Positions 1-8,258 of a DNA stretch of 64,000 bases are shown here, piece after piece (position 1 is the stretch's first letter; every line of letters starts with the position of its first letter). Position numbers and translations under genes: made by a program. The notes under the pieces are model-generated. The model saw only the letters and a list, made by a program, of their open reading frames with translations. It was not told the DNA's origin and ran no database searches. Source of the stretch: CAZHNW01 sp942491575 (lineage in GTDB: Bacteria > Spirochaetota > UBA4802 > UBA5550); NCBI GenBank assembly GCA_942491575.1, contig CALOBT010000031.1, forward strand, positions 372,001 to 436,000. Reading direction: 5' to 3'.

Positions 1-348
1 ACTTATGCAACAGGGCGTGAAAATATTTTTAGACTTGTAATTGGTGATTCCGGGATAGGGATAAGGCAGAGTTTTGAAAATCGGAAAAAAATTGATTTTG
101 AATCTACAGCACAGTTGATCGAGATGGCACTTACAACGCCCATTTCCTCGAAGAGGGATTTTGGTTTTGGCCTCTGCCAGGTGAATACGATAATTGAAAG
201 ATTGAAGGGTACTGTATATATTCGTTCAGGAGATGCTTCTGTAACCGGTCTCTACCGTAACAGGACCGATGGGAAGCCCTTTATTTTTTTAAAAAATGAT
301 ATTAATAATTTTAATGGGACTCAAATATCTATATCTTTGAGTGCATAA
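1..348 (+). CDS. Histidine-kinase-like ATPase domain protein, C-terminal part (5' end outside window)
   Basis: The reading frame is open from base 1, so the gene begins upstream of the window. The visible 115 residues are the end of a GHKL/HATPase_c fold: a G1 box DSGIGI at fragment residues 16-21 and a glycine-rich G2 box (FGFGL) at 54-58, followed by the last strands. No histidine phosphotransfer domain is visible. The next gene overlaps its stop by 8 bases and encodes a STAS-like protein. Pairing of a stand-alone HATPase with a STAS-like partner is known in bacterial switch modules, so a regulatory ATPase or kinase role is likely. The missing N-terminus prevents a firmer name. Confidence 0.75.
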   Translation, partial: TYATGRENIFRLVIGDSGIGIRQSFENRKKIDFESTAQLIEMALTTPISSKRDFGFGLCQVNTIIERLKGTVYIRSGDASVTGLYRNRTDGKPFIFLKNDINNFNGTQISISLSA

Positions 349-901
349 AGAGATCATGGAAATAAAAATAGGAAATTTATCAAAAAAAATTAAGCAAAAC
401 AGCCATGACCTTATTACCAGGCCTGTCGGCAGGAAAATGTATAAAAAAATATCTGGTGAAATGGAAATTGTTGCTCAGGATGAAGTAGTTATCCTTGATT
501 TTGAAAAAATAAAGGTTATAGATTCTTCTTTTATCGATGAATTTATTGTTAAACTCGTAACGGATTCAATGGTAAATAAGCAATTTTATATAAAATTGAG
601 AAATATTTCCGATATTGCAGAAATAAATATATCTTCTGTGTTAAAATCCTACGGACAGTTCAATAAAAAAATTGTTGTAATGACTGAAGATATCTGCCTC
701 AATAATAATTTCTACATTGGAGATCTGTCTGATCAGGAGCATGATACAATTAATTTTATCAGGGTAAACAAACAGGTTTCCATCGAGGATCTTCTCGCCA
801 GTTCCGGACTGTCAGAAGAGAATGCGAAAGAAATTTTAAATTCTTTAATTAAAATGAGACTGGTAAGGAGTATTGATAAGAGTATTTACAGTACAGTCTA
901 A
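341..901 (+). CDS. STAS-like (DUF4325-type) protein
   Basis: This 186-residue protein has a central segment (about residues 40-100) with the pattern of STAS-like DUF4325 domains: a beta strand VVILDFEKIKVIDSSF, then a helix. The C-terminal third (about 125-186) looks like a small winged-helix or HTH region. Two starts are possible: ATG 341, which overlaps the ATPase stop at 348, and ATG 356. I kept the upstream one because the overlap implies translational coupling. The neighbouring HATPase domain fits the known ATPase plus STAS-like pairing, which suggests a phosphorylation-controlled switch by analogy with anti-sigma/anti-anti-sigma pairs. That function is inference. Confidence 0.6.
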   Translation: MHKEIMEIKIGNLSKKIKQNSHDLITRPVGRKMYKKISGEMEIVAQDEVVILDFEKIKVIDSSFIDEFIVKLVTDSMVNKQFYIKLRNISDIAEINISSVLKSYGQFNKKIVVMTEDICLNNNFYIGDLSDQEHDTINFIRVNKQVSIEDLLASSGLSEENAKEILNSLIKMRLVRSIDKSIYSTV

Positions 902-914
902 AGAAGTCAAATAA

Positions 915-1385
915 ATGAAAGCTCAAACAGGAAAGGGAAAAACAAAAAAAGATGACAGCTTATTCGGCCTGTTATCGGCGTACAAGTCTCAGGTAACTTA
1001 CCTGAGGGTTCTTGAGAGTAACGATGAAAATAAAATCGTATTGCAGATTACCAGTAATCCCGGGAAATGGACGGACCTGACCATTGATGGGTGGTTAAGC
1101 TACCGGTTGCTCCGAAGGTTGGAACTGGATATTGATAAGCTTTCGCTGAAATATGTTTATCCATGGCATTTGATTAAAATAATGGGACCACTGCTCGGAA
1201 TTAAAGTTCCCCCTGATAAGGTAGGAATTGAAAATGATTTAGAAGAGGGAAATTTATTAACTCTATCTTTTCCTCTAAAGTATAAGAAAAAAGTTTTACA
1301 GGGCGTTAAGAAGCTGATTACTCTTTCGCCTCAGAAAAAATATGAGATTTTAGAAAAATGTATTATCGAAACCCAGGAAGAGTAG
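915..1385 (+). CDS. Unrecognised cytoplasmic protein in the ATPase/STAS operon
   Basis: This is a 156-residue basic protein with no signal peptide or membrane segment. I do not recognise a family. A run of 4-5 lysines near each end and a hydrophobic centre (WHLIKIMGPLLGI, about residues 84-96) are the visible features. The start lies 13 bases after the STAS-like gene and the stop is one base before the next ATG, so it clearly belongs to the operon running from before base 1 to 3305. A role in the same regulatory or envelope process is only inferred from the position. Confidence 0.6.
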   Translation: MKAQTGKGKTKKDDSLFGLLSAYKSQVTYLRVLESNDENKIVLQITSNPGKWTDLTIDGWLSYRLLRRLELDIDKLSLKYVYPWHLIKIMGPLLGIKVPPDKVGIENDLEEGNLLTLSFPLKYKKKVLQGVKKLITLSPQKKYEILEKCIIETQEE

Positions 1386-1386
1386 T

Positions 1387-2421
1387 ATGTCAGAACAATA
1401 TGATTCCTTAAATGAAAAAACCCGCATGATAGAAATGTCACTAAAGTTTGTTAATGGTGACATGGAAAAAGCAAAGGCAATGGCCGCCGGCCAGTATCTG
1501 GATAATATTGCGGTAAAAACGAAATTCTTTTTGCAACATTCAGGTCGATCGGGGCTATTTTTTGCATTTTTTAATATCTATGATGAATACATTTCATTTG
1601 TGGATGCAGCCCTTGTTACAAATGACAGTATTTATGAAAAAGTGAGAATATTTGATGACTGGAAGAGTCTCTATTCGGATATGAATGCCTATAAAAGTGG
1701 TGGAGATATTGTGGACATGTCAAATCTTCCCGATTTGCTTATTGACGGCATGGTTGAGAAAGACATATTCCCATATGTTCAGGAAAGCAACCTTGATGAA
1801 TTATCCCGGAATATTCTATTGATATTGAAACAGGTTCTGAATGATGACTCTGCACAGTGCCAGGTGGAAATAGAACCTACAAGTTCTCTGGCTATGGATA
1901 TGGGTGGTATACCCCTGGTTACTCCTCAGAGTGCTGAGCCGCAGGAGGAATCTCCTAAACCGGTAGCTGTGGAAGAAACGGAGTTTGAGCGTAGAATAAG
2001 GGAAATAGAGGAAGAAGCAAATTTCGTTGTAGAGGGTACGTCTATTGTTGCTCCTGTAAAGGGGAAATATATTAATGATATTCAGCTTGGGGAGAAGATT
2101 ATGGTACTTCTTCCCGGAAAGGATCCTGTTTCCCGAAAAATTTTGAGTGTTCTCAATGCAGTTGATTCGGAAGGAAGAATTTCTCCAATAAAGGGTCGCG
2201 TCAAAGAGAAAGTACCCTTGGAAAAATCCGGTTACATGGTTTACGCCCTGGTGGCAAAGGGAGTGCTGGCAAAACTTACTGAAGAGGAAAATGTAAAAAT
2301 ACGAATGGAGGCCGGGGAGGATACCAGTGCTCCGGAGAAGGAAGGCAAAATGGTTTATTTTATGGCCTTTCTGGTAATATTGATAATTATTGCAGGTATC
2401 GTTCTTTTCAATATGCTATGA
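1387..2421 (+). CDS. Unrecognised tail-anchored membrane protein
   Basis: This 344-residue protein has a hydrophilic N-terminal region rich in helices (1-150), a proline/glutamate-rich linker (about 160-205), a beta-rich domain (about 210-300) containing a PVKGKY...LLPGKDPVSRK stretch, and a single C-terminal transmembrane segment (about 323-342) ending at the last residue. It therefore appears tail-anchored, with the bulk in the cytoplasm. The start follows the previous stop by one base, and the stop overlaps the next start (ATGA at 2418-2421). No family is recognised. Confidence 0.6.
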   Translation: MSEQYDSLNEKTRMIEMSLKFVNGDMEKAKAMAAGQYLDNIAVKTKFFLQHSGRSGLFFAFFNIYDEYISFVDAALVTNDSIYEKVRIFDDWKSLYSDMNAYKSGGDIVDMSNLPDLLIDGMVEKDIFPYVQESNLDELSRNILLILKQVLNDDSAQCQVEIEPTSSLAMDMGGIPLVTPQSAEPQEESPKPVAVEETEFERRIREIEEEANFVVEGTSIVAPVKGKYINDIQLGEKIMVLLPGKDPVSRKILSVLNAVDSEGRISPIKGRVKEKVPLEKSGYMVYALVAKGVLAKLTEEENVKIRMEAGEDTSAPEKEGKMVYFMAFLVILIIIAGIVLFNML

Positions 2422-3305
2422 TTTTTTTAAAAAAGGGCGGTTTGTTATTATTATTGCTTGTATTAACAATTGAAGCATTCGGCCAGATGCCTGGATGGAA
2501 ATTCTTTCTCGATGGGGATGGAAATACTTACTTCCTAAACAAGAATAAAAAAATATTTATCACTTCAGAAATTAAAAGGATGTCTCAACCCGTAACGGTA
2601 CGGGGACTTGAATACTATCTCGCTGCTGTTAAAGACCTTATAAAAAACCATCGAAATGCTGATGCCCTTCGGATCGTGAAAACAATCCTGGCAATGAAAC
2701 CGCTTGACCAGAGGGTAATAACTGCACAACAAAAGGCTATCCTGTTTAAACACTTTATCTCCAGGCAGCAGGGAACCCGTTATGCTGGAATAAACAGGGA
2801 AGCCTCTCCGCTGATATTCCGCAACAGTCCAGATAAAACAATCCTGTTAAATGAAAACATGCATTATTCCCTGGAAACGATGGGAATACTTACTCTGCTG
2901 AAAAATACTAAGAGAAGGAAACCTTCATACTATTACCAGGGAATTCTTATGGGGGTTTCCTTTGAACCTTTAAAAGAAGGGGATTCGACTTTATTTGACT
3001 GTCTTTTTGCTATAGATGCGGAACGTTTTGCCATTGAAATTAATGACATTGATGAATTTGAAAAAAGCTGGTATCATCGAAATTTTTTAGCCGCTGGCAA
3101 GAGGGAGGCGATTCTTAGGGGCGAAAAGGCCTCTTTGTATCGGTTTTTAATCAAGGGGTCAATTTCATACACCGGGTACGAAGGATTTATTATTAATGGA
3201 AGATTCGGATATTTCTTCAGAATAATTGCTCCGGGAGATAAAAAGAGCGCTCTTGAGAAAAAATTGAAAAGCCTGGCACTTTCTATTAAAATAAGCAAAA
3301 TATAA
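2418..3305 (+). CDS. Unrecognised exported protein
   Basis: This 295-residue protein starts with a clear signal peptide: a lysine pair, a leucine-rich core, then a likely cleavage after IEAFG near residue 22. The mature part is mixed alpha/beta with no recognised domain. It is translationally coupled to the tail-anchored protein by a 4-base overlap and closes the operon, with the convergent acetyltransferase gene ending only 7 bases away. Together with the previous gene it suggests that the ATPase/STAS module acts at the cell envelope. That is inference from operon structure. Confidence 0.6.
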   Translation: MIFLKKGGLLLLLLVLTIEAFGQMPGWKFFLDGDGNTYFLNKNKKIFITSEIKRMSQPVTVRGLEYYLAAVKDLIKNHRNADALRIVKTILAMKPLDQRVITAQQKAILFKHFISRQQGTRYAGINREASPLIFRNSPDKTILLNENMHYSLETMGILTLLKNTKRRKPSYYYQGILMGVSFEPLKEGDSTLFDCLFAIDAERFAIEINDIDEFEKSWYHRNFLAAGKREAILRGEKASLYRFLIKGSISYTGYEGFIINGRFGYFFRIIAPGDKKSALEKKLKSLALSIKISKI

Positions 3306-3312
3306 AATATCG

Positions 3313-3804
3313 TTACCCGCGGCTTTTAATCTTGCTCTGGCTGAACATCAGAGCTGTTTCACCGCAATTTTCCTTATCTTTGCAGTTTATACAATCTTTC
3401 CAAATTTTTTCTGGAAGGCTTCCCTTCGGGACTTCGATAAAGCCATTTTTTTTAAAAAATTCGGGTGCATAAGATAGAGAAAATATTTTATAACCATCTT
3501 CCTGACGGATAATATTGACCATGGCTTCAAGGAGTCTGGTTCCGATTTTATATCCCGCATAGGACGATTTTACTGCAAGGGAGCGAATTTCGATCAGTTT
3601 TTGTCCGTAATCGTAACGCGCAATAATTCCTATTATTTTATTGTCTTTTTTTGCGACCAGGAAACTGTTTATGCTGTCTCGAATATCTTCGACCGAACGT
3701 TCTAAAATAATTCCCTTTATGGCATATTCATGCATAATATCACGGATAGACTCCGCATCAGCCTTTGAAGGTGGCATTATAAAAATAAAGGAATGTTTTT
3801 CCAA
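3313..3804 (-). CDS. GNAT acetyltransferase, ArgA (N-acetylglutamate synthase)-like
   Basis: This is a 163-residue single-domain GNAT protein. Visible elements are the beta-4/alpha-3 region IRSLAVKSSYAGYKIGTRLL (acetyl-CoA pyrophosphate loop) and the C-terminal cysteine-containing segment KIWKDCINCKDKENC. That segment is characteristic of short stand-alone N-acetylglutamate synthases, which are about 150-170 residues long. The likely reaction is acetyl-CoA plus glutamate to N-acetylglutamate, the first step of arginine synthesis. No other arg gene is in the window, so the assignment rests on the family pattern alone. It is separated by 19 bases from the upstream SPOR-domain gene on the same strand. 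Confidence 0.65.
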   Translation of the reverse strand: MEKHSFIFIMPPSKADAESIRDIMHEYAIKGIILERSVEDIRDSINSFLVAKKDNKIIGIIARYDYGQKLIEIRSLAVKSSYAGYKIGTRLLEAMVNIIRQEDGYKIFSLSYAPEFFKKNGFIEVPKGSLPEKIWKDCINCKDKENCGETALMFSQSKIKSRG

Positions 3805-3823
3805 ATTTTTCTATATCCATAAT

Positions 3824-4432
3824 TTATTTCCGCTTAACTATACGGGCATTAGCAGATAAAGAAAATTTATTGTAGGAGTCAAGTTTTTTCAAGCCGGATC
3901 GGGCATAATTTATTGTTTTATAAGGACCTGTATAAATTTTCAAGTTACCCTTTGTTGCTGCTTTGGAGAGAATTACAGTATGACCCTTTTTGCTCAAATA
4001 CGATGCAATTTTTCTTGCTTCATTTTCTGAATAGGATGCTCCAATTTTTATAGCATAGGGGTATTCTGCTGCAGGAAAACTTGATGTTCTCGTGGCTGCC
4101 TCGACCCTGGAGGGTTTTACCAGGTCAGAAACTTTTTTTGATATGTTATTCATTGCGTTATAGGTTGCATCATCAACAATGGGTGTTTTGCTTCCCCCGG
4201 CAAACTTTATACCTATTGCAAGACCGGTGGTGAAGCATACAATACAGAGTGCTGAAATAAGAAAGATTACCCGGCTGGCTCGTTTTTTTGCTTTTTCCTG
4301 GTCTTTTGTGTGTACTCCAGACATTCTGGAAAAGTATTCAGGGTCCTTGCTTTCAAATTGCGGCGGCAGATCGCGTGCCCCGGGGCCGCTGTAAAAATCG
4401 ATATTTTGCATTGAATTCCTCAGTTCAGTCAA
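3824..4432 (-). CDS. SPOR-domain membrane protein
   Basis: This 202-residue protein has a cytoplasmic N-terminus, one transmembrane helix at about residues 50-75 (VIFLISALCIVCFTTGLAIG) and a periplasmic linker. A C-terminal SPOR domain (about 120-200) includes YPYAIKIGASYSENEARKIA and the closing YKTINYARSGLKKL repeat half. SPOR domains bind septal peptidoglycan stripped of stem peptides. The layout (TM, linker, SPOR) resembles FtsN/DedD-like proteins, but sequence evidence does not extend beyond the domain. It lies upstream of the acetyltransferase gene and could be cotranscribed with it. Confidence 0.75.
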   Translation of the reverse strand: MTELRNSMQNIDFYSGPGARDLPPQFESKDPEYFSRMSGVHTKDQEKAKKRASRVIFLISALCIVCFTTGLAIGIKFAGGSKTPIVDDATYNAMNNISKKVSDLVKPSRVEAATRTSSFPAAEYPYAIKIGASYSENEARKIASYLSKKGHTVILSKAATKGNLKIYTGPYKTINYARSGLKKLDSYNKFSLSANARIVKRK

Positions 4433-4495
4433 TCATGGTGAATAATTATTCTTTCTATAAATTCGACATAATATTTTAAAAGCATGAGAAAAAAT

Positions 4496-4517
4496 AAACC
4501 GCTGTTTCCAGCGGTTT
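4496..4517 (-). terminator. Rho-independent terminator of serC-serA
   Basis: A 9-bp stem (AAACCGCTG/CAGCGGTTT) encloses a 4-base loop. On the minus strand it is followed by a T-rich run (TATTTTTTCTC). It lies 27 bases beyond the serA stop, in the orientation that would end the serC-serA transcript. Confidence 0.8.
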
Positions 4518-4543
4518 ATCAAGGAAATCAATGTGAACCCCGG

Positions 4544-5710
4544 TTATGAAATAAGCCTGACCATCGTTACCCCTTCGATCGCTTCTATGCTTTTAATTAT
4601 AGACGGATCGACATCGACGTCGACATCGATTATATTAAAGGCGTAATCTCCACGGGAACGATTAAGAAACTCGGCAATATTTATTCCAGCATCCGCCAAT
4701 ATGGGTGTTATCTGACCGATCATATTTGGAATATTTTTGTTGGCCACCAGCAGACGTTTCTGACCTTCCCTGCTTAGACTGCAATCCGGGAAGTTTACTG
4801 AATTCTTGATTTGACCCTCTTCGAGGAACAGTCTAAGCTGTTCTACAGCCATCTTGGCGCAGTTTTCTTCTGCTTCAGGGGTTGATGCGCCGAGGTGAGG
4901 AAGTGGTATTATATTGTCATGTTGAAGCATCTCCTCTGTGGGGAAATCAGTTACATACATGCCAATTTTTCTTTCATCAAGAAGTTTTAGAAGAGCACTG
5001 CTTTCGACAAGTTCGGATCGTGCAAAATTTAGAAGAATAGAATCGTTTTTGAGCATTGAAAGTTTCTTTTCATTAAAAAACTCATGAGTTGAAGTATTGT
5101 AGGGGATATTAATGCTGATGTAATCGGCATCCTTTAATGTTTTTTCAAGGGAATCTCCTTTGATGACAGAACTGGATAACATCCATGCCGATTCTATAGA
5201 GATGTAGGGATCAAAGCCGATAACCTTCATCCCCAGGGTAGAAGCATCGTTCGCCAATCTGACCCCAATTGCACCGAGGCCTATGACAGCGAGGATTTTC
5301 CCCTGTATCTCAGGTCCCGTAAATTGAGACTTTCCCTTTTCAATTTGCTCCTTGACGGTTTTTTCACTGGAGGTGAGGCCCTTAACCCAGTTAATGCCCA
5401 TAAAGGCGTTTCTTGAAGCAAGGAGTATGCCCAGGAGAATAAGTTCCTTTACAGCATTTGCATTGGCACCGGGAGTGTTGAATACAACGATACCTTTTTC
5501 TGAACATTTTTCAATCGGTATATTGTTGACACCTGCACCTGCCCGTGCGATGGCTTTAACAGATTTCGGAAGGTTCATTGAATGCATGTCCTGACTTCTC
5601 ACAAGAATAGCATCAGGATTTTCAACCTCATTATTATGAGTGTAGAGGGAAGAGGAAAGCAGATTAAGGCCTATGGGTGATATTTTATTCAATGTTTGAA
5701 TATTGATCAT
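4544..5710 (-). CDS. serA: D-3-phosphoglycerate dehydrogenase
   Basis: This enzyme oxidises 3-phosphoglycerate to 3-phosphohydroxypyruvate with NAD, the first step of serine synthesis. The 388 residues show a Rossmann motif GLGAIG at 144-149, the active-site arginine in NFARSEL (R231), a glutamate in FPTEE (about 259-260) and the catalytic histidine in PHLGAST (H272). A C-terminal ACT domain (about 320-388) normally mediates serine feedback. The length matches the short bacterial form without the intervening domain. It lies 14 bases downstream of serC, and a hairpin terminator follows the stop. The protein carries an aspartate-valine run near the C-terminus (DVDVDVDP) that is low in complexity but in frame. 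Confidence 0.93.
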   Translation of the reverse strand: MINIQTLNKISPIGLNLLSSSLYTHNNEVENPDAILVRSQDMHSMNLPKSVKAIARAGAGVNNIPIEKCSEKGIVVFNTPGANANAVKELILLGILLASRNAFMGINWVKGLTSSEKTVKEQIEKGKSQFTGPEIQGKILAVIGLGAIGVRLANDASTLGMKVIGFDPYISIESAWMLSSSVIKGDSLEKTLKDADYISINIPYNTSTHEFFNEKKLSMLKNDSILLNFARSELVESSALLKLLDERKIGMYVTDFPTEEMLQHDNIIPLPHLGASTPEAEENCAKMAVEQLRLFLEEGQIKNSVNFPDCSLSREGQKRLLVANKNIPNMIGQITPILADAGINIAEFLNRSRGDYAFNIIDVDVDVDPSIIKSIEAIEGVTMVRLIS

Positions 5711-5724
5711 GTATGCCTCCTTGG

Positions 5725-6807
5725 TTAACTATGACTGCTTTCAAATTTTTTCATGAAATCCACCAGTTTTTGGACGCCTTCAACGGGCATGGCATTGTAA
5801 ATACTGGCTCTCATTCCACCAACGGAACGGTGCCCCTTCAGGTTGACAAGGCCCTCTTTTGTTGCTCCTGAGATGAATTCTTTATCAAGATCATCTGAGC
5901 CGGTAATAAAGGGAATATTCATGATTGACCGGTCTTCCTTGGCGGCGGTCCCACTGAACATTTTTGATTGATCAAGGAAATCATAGAGGATTTCAGCTTT
6001 TTCTTTGTTCAATTTTTCTATTGCTTTAATGCCCCCATTGTTTTTCAGGTGCTCAAAAACGAGTTTTGCTATATAGATTCCGTAGGTTGGGGGTGTGTTG
6101 AACATTGAGTCGTTTTCAGCATGTGTTGCATAATTGAGCATTGTGGGAGTATTTTCCATAGGATTGCCAATAAGGTCATCCCTTATAATAACGATGGTGA
6201 CTCCTGCGGGACCGATATTTTTCTGCGCACCTGCAAAGATTATGCCATATTTAGAGACATCAATTTCTTCAGATAGAATATTGGATGACATGTCCGCAAC
6301 AAGGGGGACATCTCCCGTAGCAGGGATATCATTAAATTTTGTTCCATAGATAGTATTATTGGAACAGAAATAAAAATATGCAGCATCGCTGTTAAATTTG
6401 TTCTTATCAACTTTAGGTATATAAGAGAAATTTTTATCTTCCGATGAGCCGAGGATATTTACCTCGCCGAATTTTTTGGCTTCAGCAAGGGCTTTTTTGG
6501 TCCATTCACCGGTATGGATAAAGTCGCATTTTTTAGATTTACCCATAAGATTCAGGGGTACCATGGCAAATTGTAAAGAAGCCCCTCCCTGAAGGAACAG
6601 TACCTTGTAGTTATCTGGAATTTTCATGAGTTCTCTGAGAAGACTTTCAGCATCATCAATAATTTTCTGAAAAGCAGCGGATCTATGACTCATTTCCATT
6701 ACAGACATGCCTGTATCGCCATATTCCACAAGTTCTTGTGAAGCTCGCTGTAGTACGTCCTCCGGAAGAGTCGCAGGACCAGCTGAAAAGTTAAATACAC
6801 GGGCCAT
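5725..6807 (-). CDS. serC: Phosphoserine aminotransferase
   Basis: This is a PLP-dependent transaminase converting 3-phosphohydroxypyruvate and glutamate to phosphoserine and 2-oxoglutarate. It has 360 residues, the usual length. The N-terminal NFSAGPATLP signature, the LFLQGGAS phosphate-binding loop (70-77) and the PLP lysine K196 in AGAQKNIGP are all visible. It is the first gene of a serC-serA operon. The pathway's last enzyme, serB, is not in the window. The divergent DUF1015 gene upstream is a recurrent neighbour of these genes in anaerobes. Confidence 0.95.
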   Translation of the reverse strand: MARVFNFSAGPATLPEDVLQRASQELVEYGDTGMSVMEMSHRSAAFQKIIDDAESLLRELMKIPDNYKVLFLQGGASLQFAMVPLNLMGKSKKCDFIHTGEWTKKALAEAKKFGEVNILGSSEDKNFSYIPKVDKNKFNSDAAYFYFCSNNTIYGTKFNDIPATGDVPLVADMSSNILSEEIDVSKYGIIFAGAQKNIGPAGVTIVIIRDDLIGNPMENTPTMLNYATHAENDSMFNTPPTYGIYIAKLVFEHLKNNGGIKAIEKLNKEKAEILYDFLDQSKMFSGTAAKEDRSIMNIPFITGSDDLDKEFISGATKEGLVNLKGHRSVGGMRASIYNAMPVEGVQKLVDFMKKFESSHS

Positions 6808-6962
6808 AAAATTCTCCTCTTAAAAATTTGGTATTTTTGAGACATAAAACATAGGTGTTAAGTGGCAATTTTCTACATATACAAATCTATAAATCAATGA
6901 AAAAATGTATATTTTTAATTTTTTACTGTATATTAGTTGAAAGTTAGGAGGGCTTTAGGTTA

Positions 6963-7019
6963 TTGGATTACATAATTTCTGAAATAATAAAAATAATTGA
7001 AAATTTGAGAGGAAGTTAA
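6963..7019 (+). CDS. Possible 18-residue leader ORF upstream of the DUF1015 gene
   Basis: A TTG-initiated frame of 18 codons ends in TAA three bases before the DUF1015 ATG. It is preceded by a strong Shine-Dalgarno (AGGAGGG, 6946-6952) with a 10-base spacer, which otherwise has no partner start. The peptide is isoleucine-rich and shows no obvious amino-acid attenuation run. The ribosome-binding site for the downstream gene (GAGAGGAAG) lies inside this frame, so translation could be coupled. This is weak evidence; the site may be fortuitous. Confidence 0.25.
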   Translation: MDYIISEIIKIIENLRGS

Positions 7020-7021
7020 AT

Positions 7022-8254
7022 ATGGCACTGATTAAAGCATTTAAGGCGCTTCGACCTGAAAAAAGTATTGTCGACAAAGTTGCAGAACTTCCCTACGATG
7101 TTGTCAACTCTGAGGAAGCAAGATCAATTGCGGCAGGTAATGATAAAAGTTTTTTCCATGTTACGAAGCCTGAAATAGATATGAAGCCCGGAATAGATAT
7201 TTATGATTCATCTGTGTACAGTGCCGGGAAAAGTAAACTCGAAGAATTTATTGCAAAAGATATCCTTAAGGGTGATCAGGAAGCATGCCTTTATCTCTAT
7301 ACGCAGGTTATGAATGATAAGTGGCAGACTGGCCTGGTAGCTGCCGTCAGTGTCGATGACTACCTGGAAAATCGAATAAAAAAACATGAACTGACAAGAG
7401 AAGACAAGGAGAAGGATAGAACTACTCATCTCGATATCCTTGATGCAAATACCGGCCCTGTTTTTCTACTCTACAGGGAAAATGGAGACAAAAAGGATCT
7501 CTTTGCGGAGGGGATGAGTATTGAGCCTGAGTACGATTTTATAGCGGAGGATGGTGTTCGGCATATCGTGAGAATAATAAGTAGTGCAGCGTTGGTAGAC
7601 AGATTTATTAACGCATTTAAAGATGACATACTTTACATTGCAGACGGACACCACCGAGCAGCCTCTGCAGCGAGGGTTGGTGAAAAACGAAGAAAGGAGA
7701 ATCCGGATTTTGACGGAACAGAAGAATTCAATTTTTTCCTTGCGGTAATTTTTCCCCATGATGAGCTGAATATTCTAGCCTACAACAGGGCGGTTCGCGA
7801 CCTGAAGGGGAAAAGCGGAGACGAATTTCTCGAGGAATTATCTGAAAACTTCGAGATTATCGGGAAGGGAAAGAAAGAACCGGATAAGACCTGTCAATTC
7901 TGCATGTACCTTGATAATTCATGGTATACTATCGAACCAAAATTTGAAGTCAGCAATGACCCAATTGGTGGCCTGGATGTTAAAATACTTCAGGATTACC
8001 TGCTGGAACCCCTCCTGGGGATATCGGATCCCCGGACTGATAACAGGATAAGTTTTATCGGAGGCATCAGGGGAACCGGCGAGCTGGAAAAACTGGTAAA
8101 CAGTGGAGAATATGAAGTCGCTTTTTCGATGTATCCCACGACTCTGGATCAACTTATGAATGTTTCTGATGTGGATGGAATAATGCCACCAAAGTCAACC
8201 TGGTTTGAACCAAAGTTAAGAAGCGGTCTTTTTGTCCATCTTCTTGGAGATTGA
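7022..8254 (+). CDS. DUF1015 family protein
   Basis: This 410-residue protein matches the DUF1015 family: the opening IKAFKALRP, a PYDVVNSEEAR segment, and the hallmark YIADGHHRAAS at about residues 206-216. The full length is typical. The biochemical function of the family is not established as far as I know. Homologues often sit beside serC/serA, and here it is divergent from serC with a 214-base intergenic region. The start is supported by GAGAGGAAG about 6 bases upstream. A connection to serine metabolism is inferred from this neighbourhood only. Confidence 0.85.
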   Translation: MALIKAFKALRPEKSIVDKVAELPYDVVNSEEARSIAAGNDKSFFHVTKPEIDMKPGIDIYDSSVYSAGKSKLEEFIAKDILKGDQEACLYLYTQVMNDKWQTGLVAAVSVDDYLENRIKKHELTREDKEKDRTTHLDILDANTGPVFLLYRENGDKKDLFAEGMSIEPEYDFIAEDGVRHIVRIISSAALVDRFINAFKDDILYIADGHHRAASAARVGEKRRKENPDFDGTEEFNFFLAVIFPHDELNILAYNRAVRDLKGKSGDEFLEELSENFEIIGKGKKEPDKTCQFCMYLDNSWYTIEPKFEVSNDPIGGLDVKILQDYLLEPLLGISDPRTDNRISFIGGIRGTGELEKLVNSGEYEVAFSMYPTTLDQLMNVSDVDGIMPPKSTWFEPKLRSGLFVHLLGD

Positions 8255-8258
8255 TTCT

